Assembly (NCBI RefSeq): GCF_002932875.1
Contig: NZ_PSWS01000058.1
Span: 62,001 to 126,000, forward strand
Source of the DNA: Rathayibacter tritici
GTDB taxonomy: Bacteria; Actinomycetota; Actinomycetes; Actinomycetales; Microbacteriaceae
Direction of reading: 5' to 3'
Length of the DNA stretch: 64,000 nt
This document shows, piece after piece, positions 29,634-39,772 of this stretch (position 1 is its first letter; each line of letters opens with the position of its first letter). The notes beneath the pieces were generated by a model. The model ran no database searches. It was not told the origin of the DNA and was given only the letters and a program-made list of their open reading frames with translations. A program made the position numbers and the translations under genes.

Positions 29634-30962
29634 GTGCGGAATCGTCGAGCCTGGTTCGTCTTCAGTGCCGGAGCCTTCGCCTACCTCGTAGCGGTCCTGG
29701 ACCGCACAACACTGGGCGTCGCCGGAGTGGACGCGGCTGAGCGGTTCGGGGTGGCGGCCGCCGTCCTCTCAACGCTCGCCGTCGTCCAGCTGATCGTCTA
29801 CGCCGGGATGCAGATCCCAGTCGGAATCCTGATCGACCGATTCGGTCCGCGGACCCTCATCCTCTCGGGCACCGCCCTGATGATGGCCGGACAGGTCGTG
29901 GTCGCGCTCGCACCGAACATCGGTGTTGCGATCCTCGGCCGCGTCCTACTGGGAGCGGGCGATGCGGCTATCTTCACCTCGGTGATCCGCCTGATCGTCA
30001 CCTGGTTCAGCGGGCCGATCGTGCCCCAGCTCTCCCAATGGATCGGAAACATCGGCCAGGTCGGCCAGATCCTCTCCGCTCTTCCGTTCGCGGCGGTTCT
30101 GCACACCTTCGGCTGGGAGCCGGCGTTCCTCTCGGCCGCGGGCTTGGGCGCCGTGGCCTTCCTCGGCGTCCTCCTCCTCATCGCCGATGTCCCGCCGCGC
30201 ACCGAGCCGATCGTTCTCGTACCGCCGACACTCCGCGCGACGATCGCGCAGCTCGGAGTGAGCATGCGACGGCCGGGGACGCAGCTCGGCTTCTGGTCGC
30301 ACTTCGTGACGCAGTCCTCCGGCACGGTGTTCACGCTCCTCTGGGGCTACCCGTTCCTCGTCTACGCGATCGGCCTGCCGCCCACGGTCGCGGCACCAAC
30401 ACTCACCATCGTCGTGATCGCGGGGATCATCGTCGGGCCGGTCCTCGGGATCCTGACCGCGCGCCACCCGACGCGGCGCAGCAACCTCGTACTCGGCATC
30501 GTCTCGGCGATGGCCGTCGCCTGGACCGTCGTGCTGGTCTGGCCCGGCGTCCCGCCGTACTGGCTGATCGTCCTCCTGCTGATCGTCGTAGGCGCGGGCG
30601 GCCCCGGGTCGATGATCGGGTTCGACTTCGCCCGCACCTTCAATCCCGCGAGGAGCCTCGGCGCGGCCAACGGCGTCGTGAACGTCGGGGGTTTTCTCGC
30701 CAGCTTCACGATGATGTTCGCGATCGGCCTGATCCTGGACGCGCTCGCGGGCCCGGGTGCCGCCTCCGCGCAGACCTATGCGTTGGAGCACTTCCGCCTG
30801 GCGTGGTGCGTGCAATACGTGGTGATCGGAGCCGGAGTCGTGGGGCTCCTGCTCGCGCGTCGCCGGACCCGCCGTCGTCTCGCGGAGGACGAGGGAATAA
30901 CAGTGGCCCCGCTATGGGTTGCACTCAATGATCGTCTGCGCCGCGGCCGCGCCGGGCGATGA
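29634..30962 (+). CDS. MFS transporter
   Basis: 442 residues with about 12 predicted transmembrane helices, for example [20 protein letters not shown] and [20 protein letters not shown]. The loop 2-3 signature of the superfamily is present as [13 protein letters not shown]. The C-terminus is basic and cytoplasmic. The substrate cannot be read from the sequence; the family includes sugar, acid and drug transporters. GTG start is favoured by the -10 spacing. No regulator is adjacent. Confidence 0.9.
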   Translation: MRNRRAWFVFSAGAFAYLVAVLDRTTLGVAGVDAAERFGVAAAVLSTLAVVQLIVYAGMQIPVGILIDRFGPRTLILSGTALMMAGQVVVALAPNIGVAILGRVLLGAGDAAIFTSVIRLIVTWFSGPIVPQLSQWIGNIGQVGQILSALPFAAVLHTFGWEPAFLSAAGLGAVAFLGVLLLIADVPPRTEPIVLVPPTLRATIAQLGVSMRRPGTQLGFWSHFVTQSSGTVFTLLWGYPFLVYAIGLPPTVAAPTLTIVVIAGIIVGPVLGILTARHPTRRSNLVLGIVSAMAVAWTVVLVWPGVPPYWLIVLLLIVVGAGGPGSMIGFDFARTFNPARSLGAANGVVNVGGFLASFTMMFAIGLILDALAGPGAASAQTYALEHFRLAWCVQYVVIGAGVVGLLLARRRTRRRLAEDEGITVAPLWVALNDRLRRGRAGR

Positions 30963-31254
30963 CCATCGTCTTCGCCGATTCGCCGATCCGAAAACTCAGC
31001 CGTCGTGTAGACATACTGTCCCCAGGAGCGGTCCGGATCCCTCGGACCGAGTCCCACTCGCGCCGCACCGCACGGCTGCACTACTCAGACGTGCAATAAT
31101 TGTCAATAGGACCCGTTCGGGTCGAGGAGCACCAGGCCCACGTCGGGCGTGCGACGTCCTCGACTTGACATGGGTCCTCGTAATGCCCACCGACGGACGA
31201 CGCCTTTCCTGGCGCCGCCCGCCTCCGGGTCGCAACGGATGGAGAGGTGCCGCC
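30963..31254 (+). other. Intergenic region upstream of the sigma factor
   Basis: 292 nt with locally lower GC. It includes a possible -10 (CATACT, about 31012), a run caataattgtcaatagg (about 31095-31111) and a TTGACA (31165-31170) without a convincing partner. An inverted repeat ggtccg(gatccct)cggacc lies near 31030-31048. More than one promoter is plausible for sigA but I cannot fix one. Confidence 0.35.
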
Positions 31255-32574
31255 ATGGCCACCAGAGCTACCAAGACCGCAACGCTCGACGCCGTCGACG
31301 ACGACGCGACGACGACCACGAAGAAGCCCGCGGCGCGCAAGCCCGCGGCGAAGACCACGGCGGCCAAGAACGCCGCCGCCAAGACCACGCGCTCGCGCGC
31401 CACCACCAAGGCGGCTGCACCGGCGGAGACCGACGAGGAGCCGACAGGCCCCACCGAGCCCGACGAGGCCGAGGTCGCGGAGGACGAGGAGACCGAGGTC
31501 GTCGTCGAGGACACCGAGACCGAGGCCAAAGACGACACGGAGACGCCCGAGGCTCCGGCCGCCGTTGCGACCGCTCCGGTCGAGCCGCTCCCCAGCGGTG
31601 CACTCGTCCTCTCGTTCGGCGGCGAGGACGACGAAGTCCCCGTCTACTCGACCGCGATCACCGGCGCCACCGCCGATCCGGTCAAGGACTATCTCAAGCA
31701 GATCGGCAAGGTCGCGCTCCTCAACGCGGCCGAGGAGGTCGAGCTCGCGATGCGCATCGAGGCCGGCCTGTTCGCCGAGGACAAGCTCGCCAACTCCAGC
31801 GAGCTCAGCCCGGAGCTCGTCCGCGAGCTGCGCTGGGTGGCCAAGGATGGGCAGCGCGCGAAGAGTCACCTGCTTGGAGCGAACCTCCGACTCGTCGTCA
31901 GCCTTGCGAAGCGCTACACGGGTCGCGGCATGCAGTTCCTCGACCTGATCCAGGAGGGGAACCTCGGTCTGATCCGTGCCGTCGAAAAGTTCGACTACAC
32001 CAAGGGCTTCAAGTTCTCGACCTACGCGACCTGGTGGATCCGCCAGGCGATCACCCGAGCGATGGCCGATCAGGCGCGCACCATCCGCATCCCGGTGCAC
32101 ATGGTCGAGGTCATCAACAAGCTCGCCCGCGTGCAGCGCCAGATGCTGCAGGACCTGGGTCGCGAGCCCACGCCCGAGGAGCTCTCGCGCGAGCTCGACA
32201 TGACCCCCGAGAAGGTCATCGAGGTGCAGAAGTACGGCCGCGAGCCGATCTCGCTGCACACTCCTCTGGGCGAGGACGGCGACAGCGAGTTCGGCGACCT
32301 CATCGAGGACACCGAGGCGGTCGTCCCGGCCGACGCGGTCGGCTTCACCATGCTGCAGAAGCAGCTGGAGTCGCTGCTCGACTCGCTCTCGGAGCGCGAG
32401 GCCGGCGTGATCCGCATGCGCTTCGGTCTCGGCGACGGCATGCCGAAGACGCTCGACCAGATCGGCGATACCTTCGGTGTGACGCGCGAGCGCATCCGGC
32501 AGATCGAATCCAAGACGATGGCCAAGCTCCGCCACCCGTCCCGCTCGCAGTCGCTCCGCGACTACCTCGAGTAG
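31255..32574 (+). CDS. sigA: RNA polymerase principal sigma factor
   Basis: Primary sigma-70 (RpoD/HrdB type). 439 residues: a Lys/Ala-rich then acidic N-terminal arm (1-140), region 1.2 ([20 protein letters not shown]), region 2 with the -10-recognising helix ([20 protein letters not shown]), region 3, and region 4 with [20 protein letters not shown]. Ends SQSLRDYLE as typical. ATG at 31255 has GGAGAGG 7 nt upstream. The next gene, murT-like, begins only 5 nt after its stop, so at least part of the transcript must continue. Confidence 0.97.
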   Translation: MATRATKTATLDAVDDDATTTTKKPAARKPAAKTTAAKNAAAKTTRSRATTKAAAPAETDEEPTGPTEPDEAEVAEDEETEVVVEDTETEAKDDTETPEAPAAVATAPVEPLPSGALVLSFGGEDDEVPVYSTAITGATADPVKDYLKQIGKVALLNAAEEVELAMRIEAGLFAEDKLANSSELSPELVRELRWVAKDGQRAKSHLLGANLRLVVSLAKRYTGRGMQFLDLIQEGNLGLIRAVEKFDYTKGFKFSTYATWWIRQAITRAMADQARTIRIPVHMVEVINKLARVQRQMLQDLGREPTPEELSRELDMTPEKVIEVQKYGREPISLHTPLGEDGDSEFGDLIEDTEAVVPADAVGFTMLQKQLESLLDSLSEREAGVIRMRFGLGDGMPKTLDQIGDTFGVTRERIRQIESKTMAKLRHPSRSQSLRDYLE

Positions 32575-32578
32575 GCCG

Positions 32579-33844
32579 GTGATCCGCTATGCGCCGGCGG
32601 TCCTCCTCGGGAGGGCCGCTCGGTTCGCTGCGCGGCTCCGCAAGCCCGGCGGAGGGTCCGCCGTGCCCGGGCTCGTCGTGAACCGGGTCGCGCCCGGGTT
32701 TCTGCCCGCCGCGCTCGACGGCTTCCCCGACGGCCTCGTCGTCGTGACTGGATCCGCGGGCAAATCGACCACCACCAAGATGCTGGTCGCCGTCCTCCGC
32801 GCGCACGGTCTCCGCGTGTTCACCAATCCCTCCACGGCCAACATCGCGCAGGGCCTCACCTCCGCTCTGCTCGAACGCGCCGACCTGCGCGGGCGGATCG
32901 ATGCGGACATCGCCGTCCTCGAGATGGACGAGGGGCACGGTGCCCGGCTCGCGCCCCGGATGCGCCCCCGGGTCGTGCTGCTGACGAACGTCGTCGTCGA
33001 CCAGATCGACCGCTTCTTCGATCCGGCGATGGTCGCCCGCATGCTCGGCACGATCGCGTCCCGAGCCACCGGTCCCGTCGTGCTCAATGCCGACGACCGC
33101 CACATCGCCGATGTCGCGACCTCGCTCCCAGACGATCGGGTTCGCTGGTACGGGGTCTCCGACGCGGTGCGCGCATCTGCTGCGGGCGGTCTGGGCTACG
33201 CCTCGGAGTCGGACGGCGGCGCCGATCGCGCCACCACCATCGTCGACAGCACTCAGGGAGCGGCCGCGCGGATCGTCAGTGACGGCGATCCGCTCGAGGT
33301 GCGCCTGCCCGCCCGGGGAGTGCACTACGCGGTCGACGCCGCAGCCGCCGTCTCGACGGCCCGTGCCGTCCTGGCCGAGCGCTTCGACGCGACGCTGACC
33401 GCATCCGCGCTGTCCGCCATCGACCCCGTCTTCGGGCGCGGCGAGATCGTCACTGTGCGCGGACACGAGGTCGAGTTCGTGCTCGTGCAAAACCCGGCCA
33501 GCTACCGTCTGAACATCACCGAGATCCCCGAGGGGACCGAGCAGATCATGCTCGCTATCGGCTCCGACGTCCGCGACCCCTCCTACTTCTGGCCCGTCGA
33601 CACCTCGGTGCTCGGACGCGTGCGGATCGTCTCGGGGTCGAAGGCGCAGGAGGCGGCGCTGCACCTGCGCTACGACGGAGTCGTCATCGACGAGGTCGAC
33701 GACGACCTCGGCCGCGCGCTCGACACCTTCCTCGCACTGCCGACCCCCGTCTCCGGCCGGAAGACCATCATTTTCTCGGCCGACTCCATGCGCCGCACGC
33801 GCGCGCACCTGCAACTCGTCACCAACCGCGAGGAGACCGCGTGA
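32579..33844 (+). CDS. murT: MurT-like Mur ligase, divergent (no zinc ribbon)
   Basis: 421 residues. MurT is the ATP-dependent ligase subunit of the enzyme that amidates the alpha-carboxyl of D-Glu in lipid II. ATP/Mg motifs remain: VTGSAGKSTTTKML (residues 56-69), LEMDEG (114-119), TNVVVDQIDRF (136-146), VLNADD (168-173). Differences from classical MurT: no cysteine anywhere, so the CxxC...CxC zinc ribbon is gone; the KNPAG motif is QNPASY (304-309); and the region matching S. aureus DGRDTSWIYDADFE is shortened to VRDPSYFWPVDT, with Pro339 at the first Asp of YDAD. GTG start, 5 nt after sigA. Overlaps the gatD-like gene by 4 nt. The substrate is probably still a D-Glu carboxyl; the nucleophile may not be ammonia. 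Confidence 0.88.
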   Translation: MIRYAPAVLLGRAARFAARLRKPGGGSAVPGLVVNRVAPGFLPAALDGFPDGLVVVTGSAGKSTTTKMLVAVLRAHGLRVFTNPSTANIAQGLTSALLERADLRGRIDADIAVLEMDEGHGARLAPRMRPRVVLLTNVVVDQIDRFFDPAMVARMLGTIASRATGPVVLNADDRHIADVATSLPDDRVRWYGVSDAVRASAAGGLGYASESDGGADRATTIVDSTQGAAARIVSDGDPLEVRLPARGVHYAVDAAAAVSTARAVLAERFDATLTASALSAIDPVFGRGEIVTVRGHEVEFVLVQNPASYRLNITEIPEGTEQIMLAIGSDVRDPSYFWPVDTSVLGRVRIVSGSKAQEAALHLRYDGVVIDEVDDDLGRALDTFLALPTPVSGRKTIIFSADSMRRTRAHLQLVTNREETA

Positions 33845-34554
33845 CCACCCTCCGCATCGCCGTGCTCGCCCCCGATGTCTTGGACAGCAACGGCGACGCA
33901 GCGAACGCCCGGGTCCTCGCGGCCCGCGCACGCTGGTCGGGGGTCGCGGCCGACGTCGTACCCCTGGCCGTCGCCGCGGATGCGGAGGTGCGCCCGGACG
34001 TGCTGGTCGCCGGCACCGGCGCCGACGAGGACCTGGCCGCTGTGCTCGCACTCCTGCGAGAAGTGGCTCCGACGCTGCGCTCGTGGGTCGAGCAGGGTAC
34101 GCAGGTCCTCGCCGTGGGCGCCGGTTGGGACATGCTGGCGGGGTCGATCAGCACTCCGCATGGCGAGGTCGAGGGCATCGGCCTTTTTCCCGGCGCGTCG
34201 ATCGCGGGGGAGCGGGTGACCGACGACCTCCTGGTCGAGAGCTCCTCTGGCGTCCTGGTGGGCTTCGAGAACCACGAGCGCCGGATGACCGGCATCGCTC
34301 CCGCGGACGCGTTGGGCCGGGTGCTGCACGGCACCGGGGACGGAGTCGGTTATGAGGGCTACTCCGCGGGTGGCTTGCTCGGCACACACCTGCACGGCCC
34401 TGTTCTGGCAAAGAACCCGGTACTCGCCGATACGATCCTGCGCCGCGCGCTCGGCGACTCCTACTCCGCGTCCGACGCGCGCATCCGCACGGTCGATGAC
34501 ACGGCACGAGCCGCCCGCGATGTGATCGCGAAGCGGCTCGGTGTCGGTCGGTAG
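33841..34554 (+). CDS. gatD: GatD-like glutamine amidotransferase homologue lacking the catalytic Cys
   Basis: 237 residues, aligns along its length with GatD, the glutaminase subunit that feeds ammonia to MurT. Retained: the N-terminal PDVLDSNGDAANA, VGFENHERR (141-148), Arg125 in AGERVTDD, and GTHLHGPVLAKNP with His185. Lost: the nucleophile. The S. aureus motif TICGGYQFLG aligns with AVGAGWDMLA (91-100), putting Gly93 where Cys94 should be, and the protein has no cysteine at all. The oxyanion-loop GGGSDREQ is GTGADEDL. It should be unable to hydrolyse glutamine. GTGA overlap with murT indicates one operon. Confidence 0.88.
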   Translation: MTTLRIAVLAPDVLDSNGDAANARVLAARARWSGVAADVVPLAVAADAEVRPDVLVAGTGADEDLAAVLALLREVAPTLRSWVEQGTQVLAVGAGWDMLAGSISTPHGEVEGIGLFPGASIAGERVTDDLLVESSSGVLVGFENHERRMTGIAPADALGRVLHGTGDGVGYEGYSAGGLLGTHLHGPVLAKNPVLADTILRRALGDSYSASDARIRTVDDTARAARDVIAKRLGVGR

Positions 34555-34606
34555 CGGTGTCGGTCAGTGCGGCATGGACACGCCGTCCGAGCCGGTCGGG
34601 AACCAG

Positions 34607-34840
34607 CTAGGGGCGCTGCTCCTCGAAAAGCCGGGCGGACTCGTCGTGCCAGCTCTGGGCGATGCCGGAGAGCTTCTCCTGATACTTCTTGCCGTGGTGT
34701 GCGCAGAACAGCAGTTCTCCGTTGTTCACGACCACTCGGATGTACGCCTGCGCACCGCAGCTGTCGCAGCGGTCGGCGGCGGAGAGCTGGTGGGCGCTGG
34801 CGAGTTCGTCCACGCCGTTCTGGGTTGCTGTGGTCGACAT
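34607..34840 (-). CDS. DUF7455-like small zinc-binding protein
   Basis: 77 residues. Contains CDSCGAQAYIRVVVNNGELLF-type motif followed by CAHHGKKY, that is CxxC and CxxH, likely a single zinc site. GGAGG lies 6 nt before the ATG at 34840. Conserved next to the sigma factor and gyrB-like genes in actinobacteria; function unknown. Convergent with the gatD-like gene and divergent from parE. Confidence 0.88.
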   Translation of the reverse strand: MSTTATQNGVDELASAHQLSAADRCDSCGAQAYIRVVVNNGELLFCAHHGKKYQEKLSGIAQSWHDESARLFEEQRP

Positions 34841-35019
34841 GACTTGGCCTCCTGCACTCGGTCTTCGATCTCTGCTTAGTGGAACCCATCCAAGCACGCG
34901 ATTGTTTCCGCACGGAGTCGATCGGGCGGCATTTCGCTCTGCGCGTAGGGGCACTCGTCCGGCGGACATCGGGCGCACGCGGTGCGTCGCGCCACCGCGG
35001 TCGAATCCGCTCACGAAAG

Positions 35020-35025
35020 TAGACT
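35020..35025 (+). promoter_or_regulatory. -10 hexamer of leaderless parE-type gene
   Basis: TAGACT, then gagcgg, then the ATG at 35032. Confidence 0.5.
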
Positions 35026-35031
35026 GAGCGG

Positions 35032-37113
35032 ATGGCCTCTACCGACTACAACGCCCGGCATCTCTCCGTCCTCGAGGGTCTCGAAGCGGTTCGGAAGCGG
35101 CCCGGCATGTACATCGGCTCGACCGATTCGCGCGGCCTCATGCACTGCCTGTGGGAGGTCATCGACAACTCCGTCGACGAGGCCTTGGCCGGGCACGGCA
35201 CCGAGATCAGCGTGCTGCTGCACGCGGATGGCAGCGTCGAGGTACGCGACCGTGCGCGGGGCATCCCCGTCGACATCGAGCCCAAGACCGGACTCTCCGG
35301 CGTGGAGGTCGTCTTCACGAAGCTGCATGCCGGTGGCAAATTCGGCTCCGGCTCGTACGCCGCGTCCGGCGGTCTCCACGGGGTCGGCGCCTCGGTGGTC
35401 AACGCGCTCTCGGAGCGCCTGGATGTCGAGGTCGACCGCAATGGCCGTACCTACCGGATGTCGTTCCACCGCGGCGAGCCGGGCCGCTTCGCCGATACGG
35501 GCGAGCCCACTCCCGACGCCCCGTTCATGCCGTTCGAGAACGGATCGGAGCTGGCGGTGGTCGGGAAGGTCGCCAAGGGCGTCACCGGCACCCGCGTGCG
35601 CTATTGGGCCGACCGCCAGATTTTCACGAAGGGCGCGTCGTTCCAGACGGATGACCTGGTGACCCGCGCTCGGCAGACCGCGTTCCTGGTCCCGGGGCTC
35701 ACGATCGACATCGTCGACGACCGGGCGGAGGAGCGCCGCGCCGAGATGTTCCGCTACGACGGCGGCATCTCGGAGTTCGTCGAGTTCCTGGCTCCCGATG
35801 CGCCCGTGACCGATGTGCTGCGTCTGACCGGCTCGGGAACCTTCACGGAAACGGTGCCGGTGCTCACTCCCGGCGGCGCGATGGTGCCCACCGAGGTGGA
35901 GCGCACCTGCGAGGTCGACATCGCGCTGCGCTGGGGGACCGGCTACGAGACGGTGATGCGCAGCTTCGTCAACATCATCTCGACGCCCAAGGGCGGGACG
36001 CACCAGACCGGCTTCGAGCAGGGCCTGCTGAAGCTGCTCCGCTCGCAGGTGGAGGCGAATGCGCGGCGCCTGAAGGTCGGCTCGGACAAGCTCGAGAAGG
36101 ACGACGTGCTTGCGGGACTCAGCGCCGTACTGACCGTGCGCCTCCCCGAGCCACAGTTCGAGGGCCAGACCAAAGAAGTGCTCGGTACGCCCGCGGTCCG
36201 CGCGATCGTCGCCTCGACCATCGGCTCGACTCTGGGCGCCGTCTTTTCCTCCACCCGCCGCGAGGACAAGGCGCAGACCGCGCAATTGCTCGAGAAGGTC
36301 GTCGCCGAAATGAAGTCGCGGATCTCGGCCCGCGCGCATAAGGAGACTCAGCGCCGCAAGAACGCGCTGGAGTCGTCCTCGCTGCCGGCGAAGCTCGTGG
36401 ACTGCCGCAGCAACGACGTCGAGAACAGCGAGCTCTTCATCGTCGAGGGCGACTCCGCGCTCGGCACGGCGAAGCTCGCCCGTCACAGCGAGTACCAGGC
36501 GCTGCTGCCGATCCGCGGGAAGATCCTCAATACGCAGAAGGCGAGCATCGCCGACATGCTCTCGAACGCCGAGTGCGCGTCGATGATCCAGGTGATCGGC
36601 GCCGGCTCCGGCCGCTCCTTCGATCTGTCCGCTGCGCGCTACGGGAAGATCATCCTGATGAGCGACGCCGATGTGGACGGTGCCCACATTCGCACGCTGC
36701 TGCTGACGCTCTTCTTCCGCTACATGCGGCCCCTGGTCGAGGCGGGGCGCGTGTTCGCGGCCGTGCCTCCGCTGCACCGCCTAGTCGTGCTGAACGCGGG
36801 CAAGAAGCCGAACGAGACGATCTACACCTACTCCGAGAAGGAGCTGCAGAGCGTTCTCGCCACCCTCGGCAAAGCGGGTCGCCGCTACCAAGACCCGATC
36901 CAGCGCTACAAGGGCCTCGGCGAGATGGACGCTGACCAGCTTGCGACGACGACGATGGACCGCGCCCGACGAACACTGCGCCGGGTGCGGGTCGCCGACG
37001 CCGAGAACGCCGGGCGGGTCTTCGAGCTGCTGATGGGCAACGACGTCGCACCGCGCAAGGAGTTCATTGTCCGCGGCTCGGAGTCGCTCTCGCGGGACCG
37101 CATCGACGTCTGA
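35032..37113 (+). CDS. parE: DNA topoisomerase IV subunit B (GyrB-like)
   Basis: ATPase subunit of a second type IIA topoisomerase. 693 residues. GHKL ATPase: VIDNSVDEALAG near 43, GGLHGVGASVVNAL near 115. TOPRIM domain: EGDSALGTAKLA near 485 and MSDADVDGAHIRTLL near 545. C-terminal QRYKGLGEMD block. The partner subunit is convergent at 37132, not in an operon. In actinobacteria this pair, found after sigA, is usually the topoisomerase IV-type enzyme, while gyrAB sits near dnaA. Leaderless promoter. Confidence 0.93.
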   Translation: MASTDYNARHLSVLEGLEAVRKRPGMYIGSTDSRGLMHCLWEVIDNSVDEALAGHGTEISVLLHADGSVEVRDRARGIPVDIEPKTGLSGVEVVFTKLHAGGKFGSGSYAASGGLHGVGASVVNALSERLDVEVDRNGRTYRMSFHRGEPGRFADTGEPTPDAPFMPFENGSELAVVGKVAKGVTGTRVRYWADRQIFTKGASFQTDDLVTRARQTAFLVPGLTIDIVDDRAEERRAEMFRYDGGISEFVEFLAPDAPVTDVLRLTGSGTFTETVPVLTPGGAMVPTEVERTCEVDIALRWGTGYETVMRSFVNIISTPKGGTHQTGFEQGLLKLLRSQVEANARRLKVGSDKLEKDDVLAGLSAVLTVRLPEPQFEGQTKEVLGTPAVRAIVASTIGSTLGAVFSSTRREDKAQTAQLLEKVVAEMKSRISARAHKETQRRKNALESSSLPAKLVDCRSNDVENSELFIVEGDSALGTAKLARHSEYQALLPIRGKILNTQKASIADMLSNAECASMIQVIGAGSGRSFDLSAARYGKIILMSDADVDGAHIRTLLLTLFFRYMRPLVEAGRVFAAVPPLHRLVVLNAGKKPNETIYTYSEKELQSVLATLGKAGRRYQDPIQRYKGLGEMDADQLATTTMDRARRTLRRVRVADAENAGRVFELLMGNDVAPRKEFIVRGSESLSRDRIDV

Positions 37114-37131
37114 CGTGCGGGCGTCCCGGCG

Positions 37132-39600
37132 TCAGAACAGCTCGGGCGCCGCTCCCAGGGTGGCGATCGGGGCCGCGAGGGCGACTCCGGAGCCGTCGCG
37201 CTTCATCCCGGAGTCCGGGAGAGCGGCAGCCGAGCCGTCGGCCTCGAGGGCGTGTGCGGGACCGGGACCGACCCAGGCGACTCCGAGGGCCGTCTCGCCC
37301 TTGAGGAAGCGGTGAGCGCGCACTCCGCCGGTGGCTCGGCCCTTTGCGGGGAACTCGGAGAATGACGACACCTTCGCGCTGCCGGTGTCGGTCCCCGAGA
37401 GCGCCCAGCTGTCGACGGCGACTGTCGCGACGACCGCCCCGTCCCTGTCTTCGGCAGCGACGACGGCGAAGTGCACGACGTCGTCGGTCTCGGCGAGCTT
37501 CACTCCGACCATGCCCGCGGCGGTGCGCCCCTGGGGGCGAACAGCGGACGCGGAGAAACGCAGGAGCTGCGCCTCGCCGGTCACAAAGACGAGCTCGTCC
37601 TCCTCGGCCGAGGCGGCCGCTCCAACGACGGCGTCCTTGGGCTTCAGCGCGATGAGCTCGATGTCCGGGCGGTTCGGCAGCTCGCCCGGCGCGACGCGCT
37701 TGACCACGCCCTGCAGGGTGCCGAGGGCGATCGGCCGCTCGTCGTCGAGTGCAACGAGAGCGAGCACCCGCTCGTCCTTGGCGAGATGCGGGAGGTAATC
37801 GCTCATGCGTACCCCGGCGCCGAGCTGCACGGAGGAGGAGGGGACGGCCGGCACGTCGACGGGGGAGAAGCGCAACAGCCGCCCTGCGCTGGTGACGGCC
37901 CCGATCTCGGCACGGGTGGTCGTGTCGAGGACGCTCAGCACCGCGTCGTGCTTCGAGCGGCGGGTGGCGCGCTCGGGGTGCGGCGCCGCGTCGGGGTCGC
38001 GGTCGATGCGCACCATGCGGCCGGTGGTGCTGAGGAGTACCCGGCAGGGGACATCGGCGATCTCAAGGACGGCCGCGGCCTTGCGCCCGGTGGTGGCGAC
38101 GGAGGGGCGCGCCTCGGTCAGCAGGGTCCGCCGGGGGGTGCCCAGGCGCTGGGCGACGTCGTCGAGCTCGTCCGAGACCAGCTCGTCGATCCGCGAGCGA
38201 CTGGCGAGCAGGGCCTCCAGCTCGGCGATCTCGGCGAGCAGAGTGTCGCGCTCGGTCTCGAGCTCGATGCGCGAGAACTTCGTGAGCCGGCGCAGCTGGA
38301 GTTCGAGGATGTAGTCGGCCTGCAGAGTGCTGAGGTCGAACACCTCGATCAGCCGGGCGCGGGCCGACGCCGTGTCGTCGCTGCTACGGATGAGGTGGAT
38401 CACCTCGTCGATGTCCAGAATCGCGAGGAGAAGCCCCTCGACGAGGTGCAGCCGCTCCTGGCGCTTGCGCAGGCGGTAGCGGGATCGGCGGGTGACGACC
38501 TGCACACGGTGGCCGATGTAGACCTGCAGCAGCTCCTTGAGACCGAGAGTGCGCGGTCCGCCGTCGACCAGTGCGACAGTGTTGATCGAGAACGCGTCCT
38601 CGAGCGGGGTATAGCGATACAGCTGTTCCAGGACGGCCTCGGGGCTGAATCCGGTCTTGATGCCGATCACCAGGCGGAGGCCGTTGTCGCGATCCGTGAG
38701 GTCGGTGACGTCCGAAATGCCGCTGAGCTTCTTGTTCTGCACCCCGTCCTTGATCTTGTCGATCACCTTCTCGGCGCCGACGAGGTAGGGCAGCTCGGTG
38801 ACGACCAGGCCGGACTTGCGCGCGGTGATGCTCTCGACCGAGACGCGGGCGCGGGTCTTGAAGCTGCCCCGGCCGGTCGCATAGGCATCGCGCACACCCG
38901 CGAGGCCGACGATCGTTCCACCGCTGGGGAAATCGGGGCCGGGGACGAACGACATCAGGTCGTCGAGGGAGGCGTCCGGGTGCGCGATAAGGTGCCGCGC
39001 CGCTCCGATCACCTCGACGAGGTTGTGCGGTGCCATATTCGTCGCCATGCCGACGGCGATGCCGCTCGCGCCGTTGACCAGCAGGTTCGGGAACGCGGAC
39101 GGGAGGACCTCGGGCTGGTCGTGCGAGTTGTCGTAGTTGGGTACGAAGTCGACGACGTCCTCGCCGAGGTGCTCGGTCATCGCCGTGGCGGCCGGAGCGA
39201 GACGGGCCTCGGTGTAGCGCGCCGCGGCCGGCCCGTCGTCGAGGGAACCGAAGTTGCCATGACCATCGACGAGCGCCACCCGCATGGTGAACGGCTGCGC
39301 GAGTCGCACCAGGGAGTCGTAGATCGAGGCGTCTCCGTGCGGGTGCAGTTTTCCCATCACCTCGCCGACCACGCGGGCCGACTTCACGTGCCCGTGGTCG
39401 GGTCGCAGACCCATCTCGCTCATCATGTAGAGAATGCGGCGCTGCACGGGCTTCAAACCGTCCCGGGCGTCGGGGAGCGCGCGCGAGTAGATGACCGAGT
39501 AGGCGTATTCGAGGAAGGATCCCTCCATCTCGGCCGAGACGTCGACGTCCTCGATGCGTTCGGTGAGCGAGGATCCGGAGGAGGGGGCTGCAGCGTTCAT
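37132..39600 (-). CDS. parC: DNA topoisomerase IV subunit A (GyrA-like)
   Basis: Breakage-rejoining subunit. 822 residues. The catalytic tyrosine is Tyr129 in AARYTEARL; the quinolone-determining loop is [12 protein letters not shown] (residues 87-98). The N-terminal WHD has [14 protein letters not shown]. The C-terminal beta-pinwheel domain is present; the GyrA-box (QRRGGKG-like) that gives supercoiling is not evident, supporting a decatenase role. Convergent with parE (18-nt gap). It starts ATG 39600, divergent from the phosphodiesterase gene. Confidence 0.93.
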   Translation of the reverse strand: MNAAAPSSGSSLTERIEDVDVSAEMEGSFLEYAYSVIYSRALPDARDGLKPVQRRILYMMSEMGLRPDHGHVKSARVVGEVMGKLHPHGDASIYDSLVRLAQPFTMRVALVDGHGNFGSLDDGPAAARYTEARLAPAATAMTEHLGEDVVDFVPNYDNSHDQPEVLPSAFPNLLVNGASGIAVGMATNMAPHNLVEVIGAARHLIAHPDASLDDLMSFVPGPDFPSGGTIVGLAGVRDAYATGRGSFKTRARVSVESITARKSGLVVTELPYLVGAEKVIDKIKDGVQNKKLSGISDVTDLTDRDNGLRLVIGIKTGFSPEAVLEQLYRYTPLEDAFSINTVALVDGGPRTLGLKELLQVYIGHRVQVVTRRSRYRLRKRQERLHLVEGLLLAILDIDEVIHLIRSSDDTASARARLIEVFDLSTLQADYILELQLRRLTKFSRIELETERDTLLAEIAELEALLASRSRIDELVSDELDDVAQRLGTPRRTLLTEARPSVATTGRKAAAVLEIADVPCRVLLSTTGRMVRIDRDPDAAPHPERATRRSKHDAVLSVLDTTTRAEIGAVTSAGRLLRFSPVDVPAVPSSSVQLGAGVRMSDYLPHLAKDERVLALVALDDERPIALGTLQGVVKRVAPGELPNRPDIELIALKPKDAVVGAAASAEEDELVFVTGEAQLLRFSASAVRPQGRTAAGMVGVKLAETDDVVHFAVVAAEDRDGAVVATVAVDSWALSGTDTGSAKVSSFSEFPAKGRATGGVRAHRFLKGETALGVAWVGPGPAHALEADGSAAALPDSGMKRDGSGVALAAPIATLGAAPELF

Positions 39601-39772
39601 GACTCACTTCGGTGGCGGACGCGGGACGGCGGCGGGGGAGTGCACCGCCAATCGGTTCCCGACGAGCGGAGCGGAAGCAGCGCCTCGCGGACGGGACCGG
39701 CCTTCCCGTGCACGCAGGCGATCCGTTGCACCGGCCCGGCGGGAGCGGCGGTGCTGTGCGAAACTGGGCGCA

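Noticed and set aside
31165-31185. TTGACA as -35 of the sigA promoter
   Set aside because: No -10 hexamer at 16-19 nt; the nearest taatgc is only 10 nt away.
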